From positions 372,001-436,000 of the forward strand of contig RCTD01000028.1 of the NCBI GenBank assembly GCA_014898415.1: a stretch of 64,000 nt of DNA. Reading direction: 5' to 3'. Of this stretch, positions 37,132 through 45,613 are shown piece by piece. The stretch is from Stromatinia cepivora. Lineage: Eukaryota; Ascomycota; Leotiomycetes; Helotiales; Sclerotiniaceae. Numbering within the stretch: the stretch's first letter is position 1; every line of letters starts with the position of its first letter. Both the position numbers and the translations under genes were made by a program. A model generated the notes under the pieces. The model was not told the origin of the DNA, made no database searches, and was given only the letters and a program-made list of their open reading frames with translations.

Positions 37132-37741
37132 GAGCGTCGACTTAATTTTTGAGAGCTAGGAGAGGAAATCGAGGAGAAAGCTGTGCGACACGCGCAAATT
37201 GGATTCAAAGAGTTTCTGAATGTAATTTTTGACTTTTGAAGCCCATTGAAAATTGGCATTAGATTCGAGAAAGTCGTTTCAGCATTTGAGATTGTTAAGA
37301 TGTATGCCAGCTTTGTAGAGTTGCAGAAGATCTGGGTGGGTGATCACTCCGGTCTGCTAGGGTAAAATGCGCGGTGGGCAGAATTATTTCACCGCCTAGA
37401 TTGAGCTAATTACGGTGGCCTGCAGGCTTTCAAGCTTAAACTGCCGAGCTCAGGTGAATTAATTTTGTGATATTGATATCATTATGATAATAGATGCAAT
37501 GAATAGGTATTCTTTCTACTCGCTCCTACCTAAAAATCACGCTACATTCGGCGAGAGGATTTAATCTTGTGAACCTCTAGATACCTTACTGCCCCCGCAA
37601 GAACATATCCGACAAACCTTCATTACCAACCCGCCTTCAAATTGCTACTATCAGTCGATTATCCGTTGAACAAAGATCACTTCAAAAACTCCCGAATCCC
37701 TTCTACTAGGCCCTTTCCCGCTTCAAAATTTCCCTGGATAT
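37132..37741. other. Spacer between two minus-strand genes
   Basis: About 610 bp holding the ING gene promoter and the 3' flank of the prenyltransferase gene. No open frame of note. Confidence 0.6.
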
Positions 37742-38909
37742 CTAACGACTTCTAATATTTGATGTTTTTGCTCCATTGCCCAGCGCCTTCTCTTCCACAT
37801 GCTTCTGTTTCCATTGCCATTCTACCAAGACCGGTAAAAACTGCCACAAATCAAATTCGGGCCATAAACAATCCAAGAAAACTATCTCGGTATCCTCATG
37901 GCATTGCCATAACATAAAGTCGCTTAGTCTGTTCACTCCGCTCGTTCGAATTAAGAGGTCTAACGGAGGATCTCTAGCAGTGAATAGGTTTTCTGCAAGC
38001 GTGTCTACTGATATCAGTTCTGGGTCGGGGAACACTCCAGCTTCAGGGCTGCTTGTTGGCGACGACTCGGGGTTCAGGGTTGTGGAGGATGACACGGATT
38101 CGTCTGGTTCTGATATATTCGAGGGGGTAGGGGAGCTTTCTCTTAGAGCTGGATTTGATACTGAATTGACGTTCCGTGACTTGAGCTTTTGTGTAATTCG
38201 AGTCTGCGAGAATGGTCGCTGTTGTGTATATGTTGGTTTTGAGTAGTTTTCCACAGTTGTCTTGATTGCGGTTGTGATTTCATCTCGAGATGTGTATGGA
38301 AAGCAGATGTTAAGTGCGCAACTAAGACAGTGTTAGTGAATCCCTGACTTGGGAGCATCGATATAACCCAACTTACTCTCCATTGTTCTTTGTCATCTCC
38401 ACAGCTCTATCAATAGCTTCCAAAACATCGTCTTTGACCAAGTTCCTCTGACCAAGAACTCGAACGCTGGCCCCATACCTATCCAGAAGATCCCCATGTT
38501 GCGCCAATTGTACCAGCTTAACCTTTGCCATTTCCATTAGAGCATCCACCTCGTATTTCGACCGTTTAAAATTCTCAATACTGAATGCGTAAACCGTAAC
38601 GACTTTCACTCCAGACTTATAGCAGACTTCCAGTATCTACAAGCCACATTAGCAAAAGAACATCAGCCATGTTACAGAAAGCCAAACCCTTGCTAAAGCC
38701 TCAAATCCCAGATTATGTCCCTCCACTGTCTCTATTTTATGACTCCGCGCAAATCGCCTGTTCCCATCCATCACGAATGCCACATGTTGAGGAATAGGAC
38801 CTTGTCGCAATGCGCCAATAAGTAACTCTCTCAGCTTATCGATACCCCATTCGATGGGCGGCGAGGCTAGCATCCATTTTCGGAGCTGCGAGACGTGCCT
38901 CGAGGACAT
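37742..38909 (-). CDS. Dehydrodolichyl diphosphate synthase (cis-prenyltransferase, Rer2/Srt1 type)
   Basis: Three exons (38909 to about 38689, about 38641 to 38373, about 38320 to 37742) give roughly 350 residues. The enzyme adds isopentenyl units in cis to farnesyl diphosphate to make dolichol precursors at the endoplasmic reticulum, for protein glycosylation. All conserved regions are present: HVAFVMDGNRRFAR with the catalytic Asp, EGHNLGFEALARILEVCY, VTVYAFSIENFKRSKYEVD, and the C-terminal LLIRTSGVNRLSDFMLWQ and WPEFDLWQFLPVL. Between the TSRDEITTAI helix and LLIRTSG there is a Ser/Pro-rich insertion of about 90 residues, much longer than the loop in bacterial or yeast enzymes. The exon joins (ALAR to ILEVCYKSG, and KNNGD to CALNICFPY) restore family sequence. 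Whether it is the Rer2 or Srt1 counterpart cannot be decided here. Confidence 0.9.
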
Positions 38910-40205
38910 GCTTGCTGTGTGGAGGGATGCAGCACAGCAGAAGGAACTTAAGGCTGTGTAACAAGGGATTGATGTAGGTTTCGAGTACGATTTTTGGAGT
39001 GTGAATTAAGTAAATAACCGTCTTTCGTTCGACAATTCCTGTCTGTTATTTGAATTGGTTTTGTTGTGTTGAAGTGAGGTAATTGAATATTAAAACGCTG
39101 ACGTATCCTCGGATCGGTACAATGATTGGTAGTTCTACCAATTGATGTTTCTTTTCCGAGTCCTGCTAACGCTCGAGCTAATGAATAGATTAGGTACTAT
39201 GGAGATCCCACCATATATGAATGAGGGATTTATAATGATATATATTCCTTTATATTTGTCAATTCAATATAATATATAATATTAATCAAGTGGAATATAT
39301 AACTGTATATTAAATAGGGAATTTCGAAACTATTCTGAAAATAAAAAGATGAATTGGATTGGATTAAAGAAGATTAATAAATCCAGTTTAGATATCTTTA
39401 TAATAGATCGGTTGGTTGGTTCCATAGAAGCTTTGCGTTCCCTACTTCTAGACATAACGTTTGATTTGGACCATGTAAGGGACCGAAAAATTCGACCAAT
39501 CGAATTCCGTATAAAGAGGAATCCTGTATATCCATATAAAGCATTAAGGCATCAACAAAATTTGTATAGTCAACCTTAAAATTTTAGCTTCATTTTAGTT
39601 CCACTTTTCAAATTTTTATAGAATTATCATGTGATAGGCCAGCGCTCGGGCCTTCTCCCATCAATTGTTATACGGGGATTCGACAAAATCAGTACTACAA
39701 TCCCTTATAAGTTAAAAATCCCGTATAAACTGAAAAACACCATATAAAATCGATGTGGATGAAAATTTTGACCCATATAAAGAGTTATCCCTTATAATGT
39801 AGTCCCTTATAATCAGGTCCTTCTGTAGTGCTGAGATTTCTGTTAATAGATGGTGAGTATCTGTTCTTTTTGGAAGGATCACCGTTAGATTACAGATTGT
39901 TGATATACCATTAAGGGAACAACTAAGGATTCTTCGACAAGATTTACGAGCATTCCACACTAACTTCCTAAGTAAGTCACTTGATGATGTCGACGACCGT
40001 TGGAAATCCGCGGGAAGGTATAGCTTTCCAGCCAGATTGTACTTCCTGAATGGAGGCAGAGTTCTTGAACCTGAGATCAAATATAATGAAGCTTTGCTCC
40101 CAAGCTCTTCGTCGTAACTGACCTGTTGATATTATATTAGAAACATACAAGTACGTATCTTCAGTTAGTTGACAGTTGATGCTTCAAGATTTTGCAACGG
40201 AGAAG
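38910..40205. other. AT-rich spacer with repetitive TATAA motifs
   Basis: About 1.3 kb. The left 300 bp is the prenyltransferase promoter. From about 39200 the sequence becomes strongly AT-rich, and 39460-39830 has repeated short motifs (see the repeat entry). Open stretches of 76 and 122 codons fall here, on opposite strands, with no recognised domain. Confidence 0.5.
39465..39825. repeat. Possible degraded transposon end: repeated CCnTATAA motifs
   Basis: A short motif of the form CC(C/G/A)(T/G)TATAA recurs on the plus strand: CCGTATAAA, CCATATAAA, CCCTTATAA, CCCGTATAA, CCATATAAA, CCCATATAAA, CCCTTATAA and CCCTTATAA within about 350 bp, inside an AT-rich block. Arrays like this are known from the subterminal regions of fungal pogo/Fot1-type DNA transposons. 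I found no clear terminal inverted repeat pair, target-site duplication or transposase motif, so this is only a candidate remnant. Confidence 0.35.
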
Positions 40206-40212
40206 TATAAAA
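40206..40212 (+). promoter_or_regulatory. TATA box (TATAAAA) of the small secreted-protein gene
   Basis: A consensus TATAAAA lies 131 bp upstream of the expected start position of the next gene. The sequence between them is CA/CT-rich without ATG triplets before the coding region, as in many fungal 5' leaders. This supports an originally transcribed gene. Confidence 0.5.
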
Positions 40213-40343
40213 GTATCATAGAATTCCAACTAAACAATTGATATTCTTTTCAAATTATTCATTTCTCACAACAAAACACCAATCACCGATATCTCTACAA
40301 CACGACCACCTCATATTTTTAACATTCATTTATTCTAGACAAA

Positions 40344-40769
40344 ATACATTACTCTACAATCTTTACAATCTTTACACTCTTTTTTCTCGCAGCAGTCATT
40401 CAGGCTTCCTCTCTTGCGGTCCGTAACGCAAACCACATCAGCATGTACACCACCACTGATTGCAAGTAAGTCACTCACTATAGCTACTACTATAGAAGAA
40501 ACAATATATCTATCCGGCTGTTGCTAATAACGTGTTCTCTTAGTGACAAAGACAAGTACTACAAATGGAAAAGTACATCGACCTGCATCTGTGTTCCAGT
40601 CGATCTAAAGCCCGGTAGTGTTTTCACCGACCATGAGCCTCTCCAAGAGGTCATCCCATTCAGCGATGGGACTTGCAAAAAACCATTTGGCTCATTTTCC
40701 AAGGGAAAATGCACTGAGACTGCTTCCTCGTATTGGCAGCGTTATTTTCTGGCTATCGGGAGCCTGTGA
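40344..40769 (+). pseudogene. Small secreted cysteine-containing protein gene, start codon lost (ATA)
   Basis: Two exons, 40344-40465 and 40544-40769 (donor GTAAGT, acceptor CTCTTAG), form a continuous frame of 115 codons ending in TGA. At 40344-40346, exactly where a signal peptide should begin, there is ATA and not ATG; the next residues form a good signal sequence (TIFTIFTLFFLAAVIQAS). An in-frame stop lies just upstream, so no earlier ATG in this exon can serve. The mature part has five cysteines (TDC, CIC, TCKK, GKC) and ends WQRYFLAIGSL. The only in-frame ATG downstream (40443) would make a protein of about 82 residues without a signal peptide. No family is recognised. Alternatives: a start in an unseen upstream exon, or non-AUG initiation. 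Confidence 0.5.
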
Positions 40770-41030
40770 CGTCGTAGAGGCGTGGAAAGATATTGTAGGA
40801 GATGTTGAGCATATCATTTATGCTGTGTGGGCAAAATGATTTACGGCATATACCAACACCTCCGTACCTAGGTAGTCACCGCCACCGTCTTCCTAAATAG
40901 ATATAGTCCGTGGCGCAAACAAAACAACAGTTACTACGTAGGTACTCACTTGGGGGATATTTATCTGACATCCAACAGTTGATCTGTCTGTCTATATTTC
41001 TGACATTTGATGCCTCCAACGTCTTAAGCA

Positions 41031-42109
41031 ATGTCGAATCTTCCATTAGAACTATTGCTCTCACAAAACGTTATTCTGACTAATACTGCTAAATATCTCA
41101 GTATTCTTGACCTTTTTCATCTTGCCTTGACGAATTCCAGTTTCTATGGTATTATTTTTCAATCTTCGATTGCTTTCAACCGTCTAAAATCTACAGCTTT
41201 GTGTGATGGAACTGGTCTCATAGCGCGCCAAAACTTCCAAGGACTCTATGCTTTGCGTCCCGAGGATTCTGATTGGGGGAAATGTGGTAAAAAGCCACTA
41301 TATGATGAAGAGCTTGAAGTACAAGTTTGGAATCTTAAGTGTGATGCCGCAAATGCTCTTCCTTGTTTGAGCTGTGGAATCAATATTTGCGAAGTTAGAT
41401 CTCTTACCCTTTCCATTCTTCCTCCTTTTCTTTTTCTGAAAAAAGTACCAAGTTCATTATAGGAATGCCGATATGTTCCCCGCGTTCGAGATACCCCCCA
41501 TTATCGTTCCTATCCAAGACCCCATATCAACCCTGCATTGATGTGTTACAATGTGATTTGCTACTGCGATGTATGTGATGATAATGTCGAGGTTGATCTC
41601 CCATTGTCCCTCACAAAATATTGTGATTGTGATCAATATAAACGGTGGATATTTCTAGTTTGCAAAGGCAAAGAAAACAAAATATACAGTCTTTATTACA
41701 ACAAGCGGACAAAGGTAGATTATGCATGGGATCAGGATCTAGAAGATGGCATGTGTCTTAATGATCATGTAGATCAGCGAGCTGTAAGTGTATAGAGTCA
41801 TGAACCCTTCACCTTAAGCTACAATGGATACGCTCGAGGGTTAGTCTTTTGATTTATATTATAACATGTAATAATTAACTTTCTATAGTTCTGGTGTCCT
41901 TGTGGGAAAAGAGCACCAAAAGATGGCAATGTGTGATGTGCATGGTGTAAGAAAAGACACAATCTGGATACCTGGGTGGGTAGGGACCCGGGTTACATTC
42001 CTGCTTTTGATCAAGTGAGTAATTGTCTCCTGGCTGTACTTTCTATATTACGAATTAACGAAAAATCCAGGATCCTAACTTTCCAAAAGTCTATAGTAAG
42101 TGGACGTGA
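41031..42109 (+). pseudogene. F-box protein with C-terminal zinc-ribbon, interrupted by in-frame TGA
   Basis: Four exons (41031-41393, 41463-41783, 41889-42014, 42071-42109) form a frame of 282 codons. An N-terminal F-box-like segment (LPLELLLSQNVILTNTAKYL then LDLFHLALTNSSFY) is followed by a cysteine-rich region (DAANALPCLSCGINICEECRY, MCYNVICYCDVCDDNVEVD) and a last zinc-ribbon pattern, CPCGKRAP and then CAWCKKRHN. Between these two halves, at 41934-41936 (codon 244), there is TGA. The frame stays open and keeps the second CxxC pair on the far side, so the stop cuts a domain in two. The product would lack the last 38 residues. Such F-box proteins are common, fast-evolving families in fungi of this type; the role is unknown. 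It lies 261 bp after the small secreted-protein gene, same strand. Confidence 0.7.
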
Positions 42110-43083
42110 ATTTTGGTTCTCAGAGATGTTCTGCATTCAAACGGCAACGCATTCTACTACTTGCGGTGTAGCAAAACAGCAATCAACTATGCTTTCGTGA
42201 GGCATTTTTTGATTGGCTGCATTGCGATAAATGAAAGCAATATCAAGGTAAAGTCTTTACGGCTGGAATCGCCAAAGATATTATCATAAGGATTGTGGTA
42301 GTCCGACAACTAGGGAAGGAAGCTGAACTGGTTTCGTATTCGTATTTCCATCAATAAAATGCGATATAAAGAAATGATCGCCATGGCAATAATGAGGAGC
42401 ATCGAATTTAAAGGAATAAATAGAGAATTCTAATTTCGAAATTGATTATCTTATCAAGATTTTCAGTTACAACAAGACCGATAAAAGAAGGGATTTGAAA
42501 TGGATCTGTATACAACAAATGAGTATTGAAAGTAAATTGAAAAAGATGATTGAGAAGAGGAAGATGAGATTATTGTGGCTAGACTTTATTAAGTACTGTA
42601 ATTAGGTCCAATATTCTTTAAAATAAGTCTGTGTCTTCATAAATAATCTTCATCTAATTTTTGATCGGAACCCAGAAAGATCAATAGATACCAAGTAAGA
42701 TCTTACCTTTTCGAGGTCTCACTGTGTGCTCACCATGCCTCATCGTGTCATTGAAATCTAGGCGAAATGGATGTACCGTGCTTGTTAAATTAAACGGATG
42801 AATCATCTCTGCGCATAAAGTTCGACTCCCTTTAACTTTCATAGTTTGACTCTGAAGCTTGGGATGGTTCGAGCAATTATTGCAAATATTATGACATGTT
42901 GGGATATGGTCGTCATGCTTTAGCTTCGTCAGCTTGTTGTTTGTAACAGTTGGGTCTTCTCCATCTGCCTATCTTATATCTTCTTGGACTTTTCCACGAC
43001 ATACTATGCAAAAATTCCATTTGTTTATGGAACGTTATCCTCCTGTTACTTTCGAAAAATACTTCATACAATCTGTAGTTAGA
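42110..43083. other. Spacer before the P450, no gene seen
   Basis: About 970 bp with frequent stops in all frames; AT-rich and A-rich between 42330 and 42620. The frame upstream of the chosen P450 start remains open to 42934, but this part shows no conservation pattern. Confidence 0.5.
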
Positions 43084-44700
43084 ATGGTTGATATTACTTT
43101 GATCATTCTCACGGGAGCTTTATCCGTACTGTTATATGTCATTGTGACTAGTCGAGCCAAGCTATCGAATCATCAACATGGCTACGAGCATCCCGTCACT
43201 TACCGTCACATTGATCCATTCTTTGGACTCGACCTAAAACTGCAAGAAATCAGAGAGTCTTTGAGAAATCAAGGGATTCCCTTTTTGTCCAATCTTCACA
43301 AAAAGTACGGAAAAACAATTTTGGTGAATAACTTGGGTGCTTCGGACATACGAACCATTGACTCGGAAAATCTCCAGACTGCTTGGTCTATCAACAATTC
43401 CGACTGGGGTTACGAACCTTACAGGCTTCCCGTCATGGGACCTTTCTGTGGACGTGGGTTCATTACCACGGATAATGAGTCGTGGTAGAAAGCTAGAGTT
43501 CTTCTTCGTCCCACGTTTAGCAAAGCGAATATCTCGGATCTAAAACCTTTCATAACCTCGACGAAGGAGTTCTTCAAAGGCATTCCGGAGGAGGGCAACA
43601 GAACAGTGGATCTACAACCTCCCATAGCGAGTCTTGTAAGTGTCGATGTTGAAGGCTCGTGTTGAAAATGGTACAATCTGACTTTTGTTTTAGTTCGTCG
43701 GTACCTCCATGAGGTTTATATTGGGGATTACTCCAAAGCCAAGTACCAATGAAGGACCCAATGAAGTGGCTGCTTTTCTAAAAGCGTTCCAAAAATCATT
43801 CATTGGCATGGGGCTCTCATTCATGCTAGGACCCTTGCAATTCCTCATTCCAAAATCATTGAAGTACGACGCGTATAAAGAAGTTCAAGCATATCTTGAC
43901 TCACTCATTGACACGGGAATAAACGCCGAAGAGTCGGCTCTCAACGCCCAAGAATCAAATTCAAAAAGTCTTCTTCGAGGCCTTGTGAAGGAAACAGATG
44001 ATCGGATCGAGATTCGTGACAATGCTTTACAAGGGATGATGGCTGTTCAGGACACAACCCCTGTTCTCCTCAGCAATACGTTGTTTCTTCTCTCGCGCAA
44101 CCCAAAGGTATATGATAGACTACGAGATGAAGTGCAATCATTGGATTTAGAATCATCGCCGCATTTGTACGATAGGTTGCGCGACCTGAGATTTCTCCAC
44201 AATATCATTAATGAATGTAAGAAACCATACCATGTTAAACTAACTATACCCATACGTAAATAAACTAATCTTCCATAGCCCTTCGCCTCTTTCCCATCTT
44301 TCCAATTCTTACACGCATCTCGTTGAAAGATACTACCCTACCAAAAGGAGGGGGTAAAGACGGCAACTCTCCAATCTACGTTCCCAAAGGCACGAAGCTA
44401 TGGGCGAATTTTTACGGCTTACATCGTGCTGAATCCATATTCGGTCCTGACATCGAATCGTTCAATCCCGATAGATGGGACTCTATCAAACCTAGCCCTT
44501 GGGAATTCATGCCCTTCGGAGGAGGACCACGCGCTTGCGTTGGTCAACATAAGGCATTGGCAGAGGCATCGTATATGCTAGCAAAGTTCGCGCAACTTTA
44601 TAGGAAAATAGAGAGTCGAGATGCAAGAGACTGGGCAGGTCAGCAGAAATTGACAGCAAGTAATGTGAATGGATGTAAGGTTGTTTGTGTACCAGCATGA
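43084..44700 (+). pseudogene. Cytochrome P450 (CYP52-like, alkane/fatty acid hydroxylase type) with in-frame TAG
   Basis: Three exons (43084-43635, 43694-44216, 44279-44700) form a frame of 498 codons. The start was chosen at MVDITLIILTGALSVLLYVI, a membrane anchor as expected for an ER P450. Motifs: PVMGPFCGRGFITTD and LLRPTFSKANISDLKPF, typical of CYP52-like enzymes; ExxR in the K helix across the last splice (NESLRLFPIFPILTR); FNPDRWDSI; and the haem loop FMPFGGGPRACVGQ with the cysteine ligand. At 43486-43488 (codon 135), within the conserved W-x-H-S-R-x-LLRP region, the x position is TAG. The I-helix motif is also altered: AVQDTT where AGRDTT is usual, losing the glycine. Both signs point to a recently inactivated gene. 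Related enzymes hydroxylate fatty acids or n-alkanes. Confidence 0.8.
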
Positions 44701-45108
44701 CCTTGACACATCCTACTTGGACCTCTTCCTATATTTTCCTCAGTATCTAAGATCAAATTGGAAGATAGACCCTGCGAAATCTTATTCAAACGTTGCGTGG
44801 TGGGCTTGGCGGAGGGCTTGTGATTGGAATGTAAAACCCCAAAATAAATATCCTGCAGATATCTTCCCGCATATCTGAATGATACCTTACTAAGAATGAA
44901 AACTTCTATCAATCCGTTGGAATTGTGGCGCGTAGCCCTAGGTGATCTGACGCTGTAGGATTCACATATGCATAGGTAGGTCAATAAAGTAAAATATACA
45001 AATGAATTCCTGCCATAGATTTACAAACCCAGAACTCCAACTTCAAGAGTAAAGTCTCCTCATAGCCTCAATAAATACCGTTAAAAACAAATAACCCTCA
45101 TCTCAAAA
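44701..45108. other. Short spacer, no gene seen
   Basis: About 410 bp between the P450 stop and the GPI protein start; the last 100 bp is CA/AT-rich and probably its 5' leader. Confidence 0.55.
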
Positions 45109-45613
45109 ATGGTTCACGCCAACCGACCTATCTCCTTCCTCGCTACTCTCACCTTCCTCCTTATATTCTCCATCCAAGTACAAGCACAAGCACCAGCATC
45201 AGCACAATCACCAGCACCAGCACAATCACCAGCACCCTCCGGCCGTCCAATTTCAAGTGCAGGCACTAACGGAACTTTGTAAGTTTTCCACCATATTCCT
45301 ATCGTATTCCTATCCTATCCGTCCTCTTTCTCCTATTCCCCCCCTTCCAACAATCTACCATTTCCCTCTCACTCCCCCATCCCCCTCTTCCACTTCCCCA
45401 CCCTCTTGCAACCCCAAACTAACAACAAAAACAACAAAAAGCCACAACAGCACCAGCACCCGTAAACCAACAAGCACAAGAACAAGCGCCACACTCACAG
45501 ATTCAGGCGGATTTGCAACGGGAACAAGTATTATTAATGCGGGGGAGAATATGGCGCCGCGTGTTGCGGTTGGAGGACTAGCGGTGGTTTTGGGGTGGCT
45601 TTTTGTTTTTTGA
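45109..45613 (+). CDS. Small GPI-anchored, Ala/Pro/Ser-rich cell-surface protein
   Basis: Two exons, 45109-45278 and 45442-45613, give 113 residues. A signal peptide (FLATLTFLLIFSIQVQAQA) is followed by an Ala/Pro/Ser/Gln repeat (APASAQSPAPAQSPAPSG), a short Thr/Ser-rich part with N-glycosylation sequons (NGT, NST), and a C-terminal hydrophobic tail after a small-residue stretch (NAGENMAPRV then AVGGLAVVLGWLFVF), the arrangement of a GPI attachment signal. It should sit at the plasma membrane or be linked to the wall. No domain or family is recognised. The intron (163 bp) is pyrimidine-rich and longer than average; the frame reads into it for a while. It is the fourth plus-strand gene in the accessory block and the only one without a visible lesion. 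Confidence 0.72.

Noticed and set aside
39349..40080. Open stretches on both strands within the AT-rich tract as a possible transposase
   Set aside because: No DDE or helix-turn-helix motif could be seen, and part of the reading is just the translated CCnTATAA repeats.
40238..40426. 62-codon frame overlapping the small secreted-protein gene
   Set aside because: It begins at a TTG, is in another frame, and lies across the leader and signal-peptide region of the better model.
43084..45613. P450 plus neighbours as a secondary-metabolite cluster
   Set aside because: There is no synthase, terpene cyclase or tailoring set; an F-box gene and a GPI protein do not make a pathway, and the P450 looks broken.
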